A stretch of DNA of 64,000 nt. Source: Saprospira grandis str. Lewin (lineage in GTDB: Bacteria; Bacteroidota; Bacteroidia; Chitinophagales; Saprospiraceae). Below the pieces are notes generated by a model that saw nothing but the letters and a program-made list of their open reading frames with translations, was not told the DNA's origin and searched no databases. Within the stretch, counting starts at the first letter, position 1, and the number at the start of each line of letters is the position of its first letter. The stretch covers positions 1 to 64,000 of the forward strand of contig NC_016940.1 of the NCBI RefSeq assembly GCF_000250635.1, written 5' to 3'. Position numbers and translations under genes: made by a program. This document shows positions 27,462 through 36,270 of the stretch, one piece after another.

Positions 27462-29147
27462 CTAAAGTTTAGTTTCTACAATAGCCAAAACTGCTGTTTC
27501 GGCAGCTTGCATTTTATCGAGCATAGCAGCTCCTTCTTGTAAGCAATCGCTAACAATGCTATCGTTTTCCATCCCTTTGCTGTTAATCTTCACATTGAGG
27601 TAAGCGCCACGAAGCGCAGCTCTAGCGCAAAGCATACCCACGCCAACATCACTAATAGAATTGGGGTTACCCTCCTTGGCCATTTCCTCCAAAAGCGGCA
27701 AACTAGCCATACAAGCTTTCATGACCTGGAAAGGCACTAAAATCGCTTGGCGAGTAGCTTCGGCAATGGCCTCTTTGCGAGCTGCTTTTTCGGCCTCGCT
27801 GCCTTTGGGCAAACGGAAAGCCGCCATAATTCCATTAAAGGCATCGGTATCTTTATCCACCAAATCAACCAATTCTCGCTCTAGAATCTGCGCTCTTTCG
27901 GCCCAATCGCTAAAGTACTCCCAGCGGTCGTCCCAACCTCTTTTGTGGCTCGACAAATTGGCTACCATACCGCCTAAAGCAGCGCCCAAAGCCCCTACAT
28001 AGGCCGAAATAGAGCCACCACCTGGGGCTGGACTCTCTGAAGAGGTTTCTGCGGCAAAATCAGATAAGCTCATCTGAATCAAAGGCTGCTGACTGGCATC
28101 CTTGAGCTGATATTCGATAATGCGCTCATTGGGATCAAAGGGAGAAAGCTCGTCTAGGCCCATGGTTTTGACCGCAATCTTGATCAATTCTTGTTCTGAA
28201 ATTCCGACAGAACGTTGCTGTTGGCGCAGAAAATAGCGGCCAGCATCTAGCATCACCTTAAGCGGCACCAAGCCCACTAGCTCTGAGCCCGTTACCCGCA
28301 TACCTCTTTTAGTTGCCGACTTACAGCTTTCCTCAAAAACAATATGCAAAGGACTTTGCTCAATGTTCGTGATGTTCATCGACACCTGAGCCACCCCATA
28401 TTCTTCAATAAACCAACCGATTCCCTTTACGCCCTTACAAGCGCCTGCAATGCGGACCGGCTGCCCATTTTCATCCAATACTTTTTTGCCCGTAATGGGG
28501 TTCCCCTCTCGCTTAACGCGGCCAGCTTCTCGAATATCAAAGGCTACAGAATTGGCCCGACGGACAGAGGTCGTATTAAGGTTAATATTATAGGCAATCA
28601 AGAAATCACGAGCACCAATAGCCATCACCCCCGCTTCTTTATGCAAAGCTTTGGGGCCATAATCAGGAGTAAACTCTGGCGTAGCCAATTTATCGGCCAT
28701 GGCTTCATATTCTCCAGAGCGAATATTGGCCAAATTCTTCCATTTAGCCTGAGTCGCTGAATGCTCATACAAAAAGACAGGAATATTTAGCTCCTGCCCC
28801 ACTCTTTCTCCCAATTTTTGGCTATAAGCCACCGCTTCCTCTACAGAAACGCCCGAAATGGGAATGAGAGGACAAACATCGGTGGCGCCCATACGAGGAT
28901 GCTCGCCCTTATGTTTGCTCATATCAATGAGTTCACTGGCTTTCTTAATGCCCTGAAAAGCCCCTTCAATCACGGCTTCTGGCTCTCCCACAAAAGTAAC
29001 CACCGTGCGGTTGGTGGCCTTTCCTGGGTCTACATTAAGCAATTTCACCCCTTCTACAGCAGCAATAGCGGCTGTAATTTCGGCAATAACTTCTGGTCGG
29101 CGGCCCTCACTAAAATTGGGCACGCACTCAATAAGACGCTTAGACAT
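27462..29147 (-). CDS. ftcD: Bifunctional glutamate formimidoyltransferase / formiminotetrahydrofolate cyclodeaminase
   Basis: This 561-aa fusion works in histidine breakdown. The N-terminal part (about 1-330) moves the formimino group from formiminoglutamate to tetrahydrofolate, with GEHPRMGATDVCP around the catalytic His83. The C-terminal cyclodeaminase (from about 355, SPAPGGGSISAYVGALGAAL) releases ammonia to give methenyl-tetrahydrofolate. The fused form is common in animals and in Bacteroidota. No other hut gene is in the window. It links with glyA in one-carbon metabolism. Confidence 0.95.
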   Translation of the reverse strand: MSKRLIECVPNFSEGRRPEVIAEITAAIAAVEGVKLLNVDPGKATNRTVVTFVGEPEAVIEGAFQGIKKASELIDMSKHKGEHPRMGATDVCPLIPISGVSVEEAVAYSQKLGERVGQELNIPVFLYEHSATQAKWKNLANIRSGEYEAMADKLATPEFTPDYGPKALHKEAGVMAIGARDFLIAYNINLNTTSVRRANSVAFDIREAGRVKREGNPITGKKVLDENGQPVRIAGACKGVKGIGWFIEEYGVAQVSMNITNIEQSPLHIVFEESCKSATKRGMRVTGSELVGLVPLKVMLDAGRYFLRQQQRSVGISEQELIKIAVKTMGLDELSPFDPNERIIEYQLKDASQQPLIQMSLSDFAAETSSESPAPGGGSISAYVGALGAALGGMVANLSSHKRGWDDRWEYFSDWAERAQILERELVDLVDKDTDAFNGIMAAFRLPKGSEAEKAARKEAIAEATRQAILVPFQVMKACMASLPLLEEMAKEGNPNSISDVGVGMLCARAALRGAYLNVKINSKGMENDSIVSDCLQEGAAMLDKMQAAETAVLAIVETKL

Positions 29148-29201
29148 AGGTTGTTGATTAGCTGTTGTTTTTGGCCCAAAAAAGACCGAATAAAGAGGCG
29201 C

Positions 29202-29786
29202 TTAGAACAAAAGTGCGACCTCTTTTTTGATGGCGGCAAGCGCCTGAGTATGCCCTTCTTGCGGACTTTCTTCTAGGTAGACCAACAAAACTTCTACATA
29301 CTTTTGCGCAGGCAATTGCTTCCCTTCTGCTACCGCATCTAGTTGCTGTTGGACCCTTTGCAAAATCACTTTTGCTTCTTTTTTGGCCAATAAAATGATC
29401 TGCCAAAGCTCCTCAGACATATACATTTGCTGAGTCACATTATGCGAAAACTCCTCTTCTAGAGCAATTTGTAGTTGTGCACTATAACTTTTAGCCGATA
29501 ATTCATCGGGGTCAAAACGCTGCAAAAGGTCAACAATATCCAAACGGTTACAATAGAGCGACAAACGCTCATAGGCATGCAAACGCAGGGGCAAAGTTGT
29601 TTCTTTATTGGCTTTTTGTAGCTCGATTTTGCGGCGCTCGCCCTCCATTTTTCTAAACTCTGCCTCTTTGAGCAAAAAGCTCTGCATAGCCTCTCTCTGG
29701 TTTTTCAAAAACTTATTGACAAGCACTAAGGTGCTCAAAAATAGCAGTAGTGCTGGCAAAGTAATTTGGACAATGTCTAACCACAT
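29202..29786 (-). CDS. Hypothetical membrane-anchored coiled-coil protein
   Basis: This 194-aa protein has one N-terminal membrane segment (about 7-24, VQITLPALLLFLSTLVLV) followed by a charged, helical, probably coiled-coil region (about 28-65) and a helical C-terminal domain. The function is unknown. It lies 54 bases upstream of ftcD on the same strand and could be co-transcribed. Confidence 0.7.
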   Translation of the reverse strand: MWLDIVQITLPALLLFLSTLVLVNKFLKNQREAMQSFLLKEAEFRKMEGERRKIELQKANKETTLPLRLHAYERLSLYCNRLDIVDLLQRFDPDELSAKSYSAQLQIALEEEFSHNVTQQMYMSEELWQIILLAKKEAKVILQRVQQQLDAVAEGKQLPAQKYVEVLLVYLEESPQEGHTQALAAIKKEVALLF

Positions 29787-29870
29787 AATGTTGATGAGAT
29801 TTAATTTTAGGCGCCTAATATAAGCAGCTTGTTCTGATTTCCAAAGTTTCTGAATTCGCTTTATTGACTA

Positions 29871-30058
29871 TTTTTTTGGGGCCCGCGGCCGCCCTTATTT
29901 TTTGGGCGGCCGCCGCTAGGCTTCGCAGCTCGCAGGTCTGCTCGGCCCTGCGCGGGCTTCGCCCGCTGGGTCTGGCCTACGGCCACGGCTGCGCAGCGCT
30001 GGGCCATTGGCCCTTCGGGCCAGGGCTTCGCCCAGTAATGGTAAAAGCGGCCCAGCTC
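29871..30058 (-). repeat. Dispersed modular hairpin element, copy 12 (class I)
   Basis: TTTTTTTGGGGCCCGCGGCCGCC leads into a long stem with a TTATTTTTT loop, then the class I core, a GCGGGCTTCGCCCGC hairpin, GGCCTACGGCC, a GCTGCGCAGCGC stem and further GGCC stems. No gene is seen in 29787-30143. Confidence 0.88.
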
Positions 30059-30085
30059 CAAAAAGCTTAACCAATTAGTACAAAA

Positions 30086-30122
30086 AAACCGCAGTATAAG
30101 CTAAAGCCTATGCTGCAGTTAA
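30086..30122 (-). terminator. Probable terminator of the LolA-like gene
   Basis: An imperfect stem (ACTGCAGCATAGGC pairing with GCTTATACTGCGGT) is followed by seven T on the minus strand. Confidence 0.6.
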
Positions 30123-30143
30123 AATCCTTTCTATTCCCAAATA

Positions 30144-31154
30144 TTACTTCTCAATCTCGAAAGTTTCGGCAGGAAGATCAATATCAAATTTCACGTCTTT
30201 TACGGTACACTCAATAGGGTAACCTTTGAGCTCTTTTTCTTGCTTGTAAGAAACTTGAATACCATTCACTTCTTTATAGTCGCTATAAACTGTTGTTTCT
30301 TGGCGGCTCACGGTACGTGACTGGCTGCTAATTCCAGAAACGCCCTCTTCTACTGTTGATTTAGAATTATGGATTTCCTGTACTTTTAGCCCCGTTTCCA
30401 TATCGTAGAAAAACTCATAGCGCTCTGTTTGATCACTGTTTTCGGCTACGACCTTATAGGCTTTTCCTTGGCGCAAACTTGCCGCTCCAGAAAAGACAAA
30501 CTTGTAGCCATGATTCATAAGGCCCAATTCTGTAGGATAAGTAGCTACAGCCTGCTTTTCTTTGATTTCTGCTGCGGTCAATTCACTGACTTTTCCATCA
30601 CTAAAGTATTGTTTCCCATCAAAGGTAGTGGGAATTTCACTTCCGTTCATGCTGGTTAGCGTGCGGTATTTTTGGCCCTGCAAAATGATATGCTCCTCAT
30701 CAATGACAAATTTCTTAGAGGTTGAATTTGCTTTGAGGCTAGAGCTTCTAGAGATATACATATTGTTGATTTTCTCTAGTTTGTCCTTTCCGCCTAAAGC
30801 AGTAAAATAGGCATCAAGAACAGCATCTGCATCATTAAGGCGGCTATCTGCTGCGGCCTTGCTTTTGGAGGAAGCTGCTGCACGGCTGGTCTTAGCTGTT
30901 TTGTCATTACTTTGAGTGGTCTTGGTCTTATCAGTAGTTGCTGACTTACTTGTTGTTTTCTTTTTGCCTGTAACGGCATCTTCGGCATTATCCAAGCTTT
31001 TGTCTACTGTTTCATCCACGGCTTTGTCTGCACGCTGCTTAAGTTTTTTCTCTGCACGCTCACGAGCGCGCTTCAAAAAGCCCTGAGCTTGTGCTTCTTG
31101 GGGCATGAGGCCCAAAAATAGGGCGAATACGGAAAGATAAATCCAATGCTTCAT
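30144..31154 (-). CDS. Exported protein with LolA-like domain and basic low-complexity N-terminus
   Basis: This 336-aa protein has a signal peptide (cut near MPQEAQAQ, residue 24), then an Arg/Lys/Ala-rich helical stretch (26-60) and a Thr/Ser/Lys-rich low-complexity linker (about 60-100). The C-terminal beta-rich domain (about 105-335) resembles outer-membrane lipoprotein-sorting (LolA/LolB-like) folds, with DAYFTALGGKDKLEKINNMY at its start. This fold call rests on pattern only. It is probably periplasmic. The gene is alone. Confidence 0.7.
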   Translation of the reverse strand: MKHWIYLSVFALFLGLMPQEAQAQGFLKRARERAEKKLKQRADKAVDETVDKSLDNAEDAVTGKKKTTSKSATTDKTKTTQSNDKTAKTSRAAASSKSKAAADSRLNDADAVLDAYFTALGGKDKLEKINNMYISRSSSLKANSTSKKFVIDEEHIILQGQKYRTLTSMNGSEIPTTFDGKQYFSDGKVSELTAAEIKEKQAVATYPTELGLMNHGYKFVFSGAASLRQGKAYKVVAENSDQTERYEFFYDMETGLKVQEIHNSKSTVEEGVSGISSQSRTVSRQETTVYSDYKEVNGIQVSYKQEKELKGYPIECTVKDVKFDIDLPAETFEIEK

Positions 31155-31279
31155 GAGAATTTGATTTTTTATTTAAAAAATTTGGGTAAATAGGCCTTCC
31201 TATCTCCCGATGAATTAGCCAGTGCTTAGCAAAAATGTTGCCTAAAGTAACGGTTAAGGGACCTTATTTTATTTTTATG

Positions 31280-31429
31280 GCGTCCTACAGGCCCGAAGGG
31301 CCGCAGGCTGAGGGATGGATAGCAGTGGCGCGAAGCGCCAGACCCAGCCGCCAAAGGCGGCGCAGGGCCGAGCAGACCTGCGAGCTGCGACACAGCCCGA
31401 CCCGCCCGCAGGGCGGGGCAGCCCCAAAA
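31280..31429 (+). repeat. Dispersed modular hairpin element, copy 13 (class I, near consensus)
   Basis: This is a near-consensus copy: GCGTCCTACAGG, GGCCCGAAGGGCC, GGCTGAGGGATGG, ATAGCAGTGG, GGCGCGAAGCGCCAGACC, a GCCGCCAAAGGCGGC stem, the class I core, ACACAGCCCGACCC, a GCCCGCAGGGC stem and CCCCAAAA. Its edge lies 3 bases from the stop codon of the ABC-2 permease on the other strand. Confidence 0.92.
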
Positions 31430-31432
31430 CCA

Positions 31433-32788
31433 TTAGAACTTGAACATCCAGTAAAAAAACTGTTTGACGGAGGGTTGTTTGCCATATAATAGGATGCCGA
31501 TGCGGTAAATGCGGCCCGATAGCCAGACCATGGCGATGGCCGAAAGGAAAAGGATGCCGAGGGAGAGGCCCAGTTGCCAGAGGGGTGGGTCAAAAGCGAG
31601 GCGGGCGGGCATGATGACGGGGGCAAAGAAGGGCACATAAGAGGCATATTCGACCAAGCTGCCATGGGGGTTTTCGATGGCTTGTAGGCCAATGAGCATA
31701 GCGGCCACCACGGGGATAGTCACGATAATGGTGAGTGATTGCCCCTCTCCCCAATCGTCGCCCATAGCGGCACCAATGGCGGCAAAAATAGAGGCGTAAA
31801 GGGTGTAGCCGAGTAAGAAAAAGGCCAAAAAGCAGCTCATTAAATAGCTGTAATTAAATTGGCTGAAGCCCTCTAGATTGTCCATAATCATCAGCATTTG
31901 GTCTTCTTCTAGGCCGCTGCCGCTGGGCAAAGGCGAGCTACTGGCCGCAGGTAGGGCCACAAATAAGCTGAGGATGAGCTGCAGCGTAGGGATACTTAGG
32001 CCCCAGATGATAAACTGGGTGAGGCCCACGGCCCCCACGCCAATAATTTTGCCCAGCATCAATTGAAAAGGCTTAACCGAAGAGATGACAATTTCGACGA
32101 TTCGGCTGGTTTTTTCTTCCATGACCGAGCGCATGACCATATTGCCATAAATCAGGATGACCATATAGATCAGCATCATCATGCCGCCCCCTAAAAAGCT
32201 GGCCAAATAGACCTGAGCCGAGGCTGCGGTTTCTTCTTCGCCAGCCATATTGAGCTGATTAAAATGCAGATCGCTGCCCTTCAATTCGGCCCGTTCTAGG
32301 TCCTTCAAATTGATGCCCAAGAGCTTTCTGCGCTCCTTAATGAGTCGGCGGCTCAGACGCTGACGAAGAATAGATTGGGCGCTACCGCTGAGCGGCTCTC
32401 GGCCATAAAGCTCTAGCTGAATGCTCAATAAATTGCTCAGATTTTCTCGGTTTTGGACCGCCGTTTTGGGAATATACAAAAGGGCATCTACCGGATCATT
32501 TTCTGTTTGCAGCAATAAATTACGCAAGCTATCTAGGCTCGTTTTGGGGGCCGAAATCAGGTTCAAACTACCCGAAGAAGAGAGCGCCCCATCGGCCTGA
32601 TTGAGCAGATTGGCCTCATCTAATACCCAAATTGTTTTTTCTTTACTCACGGCCGACATACTAGCAAAAATGCTAATACTAAAGAGCAATAAAAAGCCTA
32701 AGGGCGTGAGAATTGTGGTCAGAATAAAGCTCCTTTTTCGTACTCTAGAGCCATACTCTCGACTAATAATTAACCAAAGTTTTCGCAT
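31433..32788 (-). CDS. ABC-2 type exporter permease (NatB/YhaP-like)
   Basis: This 451-aa membrane protein has an N-terminal helix (about 22-43), a large extracytoplasmic loop (about 45-200) and a cluster of five to six C-terminal helices, as in NatB-type permeases. The start is the ATG at 32788 (MRKLWLIISREY), 4 bases after the stop of the ATPase gene. A longer frame from 32872 would overlap that gene. It pairs with the ATPase as a sodium or drug-type exporter, substrate unknown. Confidence 0.85.
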   Translation of the reverse strand: MRKLWLIISREYGSRVRKRSFILTTILTPLGFLLLFSISIFASMSAVSKEKTIWVLDEANLLNQADGALSSSGSLNLISAPKTSLDSLRNLLLQTENDPVDALLYIPKTAVQNRENLSNLLSIQLELYGREPLSGSAQSILRQRLSRRLIKERRKLLGINLKDLERAELKGSDLHFNQLNMAGEEETAASAQVYLASFLGGGMMMLIYMVILIYGNMVMRSVMEEKTSRIVEIVISSVKPFQLMLGKIIGVGAVGLTQFIIWGLSIPTLQLILSLFVALPAASSSPLPSGSGLEEDQMLMIMDNLEGFSQFNYSYLMSCFLAFFLLGYTLYASIFAAIGAAMGDDWGEGQSLTIIVTIPVVAAMLIGLQAIENPHGSLVEYASYVPFFAPVIMPARLAFDPPLWQLGLSLGILFLSAIAMVWLSGRIYRIGILLYGKQPSVKQFFYWMFKF

Positions 32789-32792
32789 AATT

Positions 32793-33692
32793 TTATTCCT
32801 GTACCATTTCGATAAATATCTCTTGCAAGCTAGGCAAAATCTCTTCAAAACGCCGTATTGGCAGGCCTGCATCCACTACAGCCGCAAAAAGTTCTGCGCT
32901 TGTTTGCGCTTCTTGCAAACGGATTTTCAGCCAGTCTTCGCCTTGGTCCAAGAGCTCAAAAGCATGCGCAAAATCATTAGCGGCTGGACCTTGAGTTTGG
33001 ATCAAAAATTCGTTTTTCTTAAAGCGCTCTTTCACCTCGGCTACCTTGCCCAAAAATAATTTTTCGCCCTTGTTGATCAGCAAAATTTGTTCGCAGATTT
33101 GCTCCACTTGCTCCATACGGTGGGTAGAAAACAAAATGGTGCTGCCCTCCTCTTTAAGGCGGTAAATTTCTTCTCGAATAATTTGGCTATTGAGGGGGTC
33201 GAGGCCCGAAAAGGGTTCGTCCAAAATCAAGAGTTCGGGCTCGTGGATCACGGTCACAATAAACTGGATTTTTTGCTGCATGCCCTTAGACAATTCCTCA
33301 ATCCGTTTCTTTTTCCAATCTTCAATATCAAAGCGTTGCAGCCAGGCGGTCATTCGTTTTTTGGCCTCTTTTTTCGAAAGCCCTTTGAGGCGGGCCAAAT
33401 ACATAATTTGCTCGCTCACCCGCATTTTTTTATACAGGCCGCGCTCTTCGGGCATATAGCCAATTTTGCGCTGCGTTTTTGGTCCAACTAGCTCGCCATC
33501 AAAGAAAATTTGGCCTTTATCGGCCTTAGTAATGGCACAAATCATCCGAATTAAAGAGCTTTTTCCCGCTCCATTCGGCCCTAAAAGGCCAAAAATCTGG
33601 CCCCTACTTAGCTCAAAGCTTAGGTCATTTACGGCCGTATGCCCGGCATATTGCTTATAAACGCCTTCCAATTTTAATAAACTACTATCCAA
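32793..33692 (-). CDS. ABC transporter ATP-binding protein (NatA-like)
   Basis: This 299-aa ATPase has Walker A GPNGAGKS (38-45), the signature ELSKGMQQKIQ (about 138-148) and Walker B LLILDEPFSGLDP. It includes the C-terminal extension typical of DUF4162-type exporters. It drives the permease encoded immediately downstream (4-base gap, one operon). Confidence 0.92.
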   Translation of the reverse strand: MDSSLLKLEGVYKQYAGHTAVNDLSFELSRGQIFGLLGPNGAGKSSLIRMICAITKADKGQIFFDGELVGPKTQRKIGYMPEERGLYKKMRVSEQIMYLARLKGLSKKEAKKRMTAWLQRFDIEDWKKKRIEELSKGMQQKIQFIVTVIHEPELLILDEPFSGLDPLNSQIIREEIYRLKEEGSTILFSTHRMEQVEQICEQILLINKGEKLFLGKVAEVKERFKKNEFLIQTQGPAANDFAHAFELLDQGEDWLKIRLQEAQTSAELFAAVVDAGLPIRRFEEILPSLQEIFIEMVQE

Positions 33693-33708
33693 TCTTCTGT
33701 TTTTTTTC

Positions 33709-34003
33709 TTTTTTGGGGCTGCCTTTTCGGCGGGTTAAAACCCACCGCAAGGGTAGTATCGCTTTGCGATAATATAGAAATGAGGGTTAAAACCCTCATA
33801 AAATTGTGGTCGGGTCGGGCTGGGTACTCCCGTTGGTCGTCGAACTGCTCCCCTTTTGGGGCTGCCCCTCCCTTCGGTCGGGTCGGGCTGTGTCGCAGCT
33901 CGCAGGCCTGCTCGGCCCATCGCTTTTTCGCTTTGCTCAAAAGCTCGGTCTGGCCCTGCGGGCCACTGCTATCCATCCCTCAGCCGGTCGTCGCTTCGCT
34001 CCT
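33709..34003 (-). repeat. Dispersed modular hairpin element, copy 14 (interrupted)
   Basis: The TTTTGGGGCTGCC edge at 33711 is interrupted by two small palindromes (33729-33746 and 33781-33798, GGGTTAAAACCC type). A class III fragment (TCGTCGAACTGC) follows. A second TTTTGGGGCTGCC edge near 33856 then begins a complete class I copy ending in CATCCCTCAGCC. One element therefore seems to have been inserted into another. Confidence 0.8.
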
Positions 34004-34013
34004 CTTTTAGAAC

Positions 34014-34454
34014 CTACTTACAGCTACAAGACCATTTTTTGCCCAAATCAATTACCGTAATTACTCTAGGGTCGGTCTCACAAGCGCCAATTACCACCCG
34101 CAGCTTTTGGCCATCTCGGCTAATGCCTTCATAGGCAAAAGAGGGACAAGGTTGGTCATTGGGTCTTGTTTTTTTATAATTGATTTTGCCCTTTTCCAAA
34201 ATTTCCTGAATTTCATAGGCATCAATATGTCGACAAGCAGAGCGGCAGCGGCCATGTTTGGTCATGCGCAAAGCTTGGCCTTTGTATTCTAGGTCCTCAT
34301 AATCAAAGTCCTTTTTTAGTACACTTCTTTTGGCGGGCTCATCTGGCTGAGCAGTCTGCTCCTGCGGCTCTAAGTCTTGGCCAGCGCCTTCTTGCAACTC
34401 TAGCTGGCAAGCGCCAAGGCAAAATAATAAAACTAAAAGGTAAAAATATTGCAT
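34014..34454 (-). CDS. Lipoprotein with DUF4258-like domain
   Basis: This 146-aa protein has a lipoprotein signal (LVLLFCLGAC, Cys16), an acidic linker and a C-terminal domain that reads like DUF4258 (LRMTKHGRCRSACRHIDAYE, then EGISRDGQKLRVVIGAC and ITVIDLG). Five to six cysteines suggest disulfides. Molecular function is unknown. Confidence 0.7.
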   Translation of the reverse strand: MQYFYLLVLLFCLGACQLELQEGAGQDLEPQEQTAQPDEPAKRSVLKKDFDYEDLEYKGQALRMTKHGRCRSACRHIDAYEIQEILEKGKINYKKTRPNDQPCPSFAYEGISRDGQKLRVVIGACETDPRVITVIDLGKKWSCSCK

Positions 34455-34527
34455 ATCCTTATATATTACTTATGGTCTAAATATTGATGTGCTCGATTTA
34501 AAATTTCTCACAAGATAAACTATAGAT

Positions 34528-35151
34528 ATGAAAAAGCTAATCGTTTTTTGTAGTTTCCCCTTGCTTGCTTTTAGCAGTATGCCTCAAGCAGCAGAAAATC
34601 ATTTATCTACTGAAACAACAATGAACATGATGGAGGAAAACCCCATGACAGATGATGAATATGTAATGACAGAAGCAGAAGCAGCCGCCTATAAAGAGCT
34701 TGCCTTTGGCTTGCGAGCTCGCATTAAGGCGGGAGAAAACATTTATGATTTGGACAAAGAGGCCAGTAAAATCAGTTTGCAGGCTAGAGCCGCCTGTGAA
34801 AAAGCCTTTGCTCTTTTTGAGGCTAAATGTAGTTTTGCCTTTACGCCCAAACCAACGGACCATTCTCCTAAAGGGATGAGAAGCTATTTAGCCAACCGCC
34901 ATGGAACTTGGCGCAATGGGCTCAAGAACAACAAATATGTAAAAGAAGAGTCTAAGGCCTTTATGATGCTAGAGATGTGGCTTGCGATGAATAAAGCAGA
35001 ACGTGGCTTCACCAATGATGGCAAAAAGGAGGCCCTAGAGTTTGCCAGTTTGGCCAAGCGTTTTTACCTCCGTTTTCTTAGCCCCAAAACTCGCATAGAA
35101 AAAGGTTATAGCCGAGAGCGCTATGAAAAAATGTATGGCAGCGCTCGATAA
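34528..35151 (+). CDS. Exported hypothetical protein
   Basis: This 207-aa protein has a short signal peptide (about 1-22, FCSFPLLAFSSMPQA) and a helical, charged body with no recognised motif. It converges with the next gene on a shared terminator. Confidence 0.7.
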   Translation: MKKLIVFCSFPLLAFSSMPQAAENHLSTETTMNMMEENPMTDDEYVMTEAEAAAYKELAFGLRARIKAGENIYDLDKEASKISLQARAACEKAFALFEAKCSFAFTPKPTDHSPKGMRSYLANRHGTWRNGLKNNKYVKEESKAFMMLEMWLAMNKAERGFTNDGKKEALEFASLAKRFYLRFLSPKTRIEKGYSRERYEKMYGSAR

Positions 35152-35162
35152 GTCGAGGCCGC

Positions 35163-35204
35163 AACAAAAAGGGCTGCTCCTTTAGGAAGCAGCCCTTTTT
35201 GTTG
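35163..35204. terminator. Bidirectional terminator
   Basis: The stem AAAGGGCTGCT/AGCAGCCCTTT has A- and T-runs on either side and lies between two converging genes. Confidence 0.85.
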
Positions 35205-35975
35205 TTAATCTCGGAGCAAGGCTTCAAACTGCTCAAAATAGGCGGGCAAATCGGTTTGCGCTAGGCGGTTTTGGCCCAAAAAGGCCTCCTTAAGCGCCCA
35301 AAGTTGTAGTTTTTCTTCTAGGCTGCGTTTCGGCAGCTTTGCCAAAACGGCATATAAGGGCTCAAAGTCGCTAATTACGGCCTGAAAAAAAGCCAGGGCT
35401 TTATCATTTAGGCCAAATTCTTCCAGGTTTTTGGCTACGCCAATCATATCTGGTCCAATAAGTTGGGGGGCATGGCTAAAGAAATGCTGACTGAGCAAAA
35501 GGCGGGCATAGCGCATGCTCAGCTCCCCTTCCTTATCTTTGCGGTCCTCAAAATAGCAGGCCATATAGAGCAGCCAATCTCTGAGTTCTGCTACTTCCTC
35601 TAATTTTTTGTTTTCCTTATTTTGGACCAAAAAATTGGCGGCGAAATTGAGCAGGGGCAAAATGCGGTAGGCTAAATCTTGGGCGGCTTTAGTTTGTTTG
35701 AGTTCTGATTGCCAAAGGTCTAGGAGGCGGCAAGCCTCAACTAAATCCATCCAAAAATTAGTTTGGCTATTTAGGTCTAAACTACCGACTTCCTCCTCTG
35801 TTTTATATCCCCCTTGCCAAAGCCAGAGGCGCAACATCCAGCCGCCGGGCCAGTTATCATTTTGGCTAATTTGGGTCCAGGCCCATTCGGCGGCTTGGGG
35901 ATTTTGGTACTTGAGTAATAACTCAAAGAAGGGGCGGTTAGGGCTTTGGCCCAAAAAAGGGTATAGATCTGTCAT
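35205..35975 (-). CDS. Hypothetical helical protein
   Basis: I do not recognise this 256-aa helical protein. The start is set at the ATG at 35975 (MTDLYPFLGQSPNRPF). The open frame extends upstream to 36266, but those 97 codons run through a dispersed repeat element and should not be annotated. Codon use is host-like. Confidence 0.7.
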   Translation of the reverse strand: MTDLYPFLGQSPNRPFFELLLKYQNPQAAEWAWTQISQNDNWPGGWMLRLWLWQGGYKTEEEVGSLDLNSQTNFWMDLVEACRLLDLWQSELKQTKAAQDLAYRILPLLNFAANFLVQNKENKKLEEVAELRDWLLYMACYFEDRKDKEGELSMRYARLLLSQHFFSHAPQLIGPDMIGVAKNLEEFGLNDKALAFFQAVISDFEPLYAVLAKLPKRSLEEKLQLWALKEAFLGQNRLAQTDLPAYFEQFEALLRD

Positions 35976-36085
35976 GCTTGGCGATTTATTTTGGCCCAAA
36001 GTTGCAAATTCAAAGGGAAAAGCGGGGCCCAAATTCAAGTCTTTTTTAATTTTTTGTAATTTTGGGCCCTTTGGCGGCCATTTTT

Positions 36086-36243
36086 GCGGTCTACAGGCCC
36101 GAAGGGCCGCAGGCTGAGGGATGGAAAGGGGGGCGGCGCAGCCGCAGACCCAGCTTTTGAGCGCAGCGAAAAAGCGCAGGGCCGAGCAGACCTGCGAGCC
36201 CCGACACAGCCCGACCCGCCCAGCGGGCGGGGCAGCCCCAAAA
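36086..36243 (+). repeat. Dispersed modular hairpin element, copy 15 (class I)
   Basis: GCGGTCTACAGG, GGCCCGAAGGGCC, GGCTGAGGGATGG, a GGCGGCGCAGCCGC stem, AGCTTTTGAGCGCAGCG, the class I core, a CCCGCCCAGCGGGCGGG stem and CCCCAAAA. It lies between two divergent genes, 28 bases ahead of the next start. Confidence 0.9.
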
Positions 36244-36270
36244 CAACAACATTTAGCAGATACCACGAAT

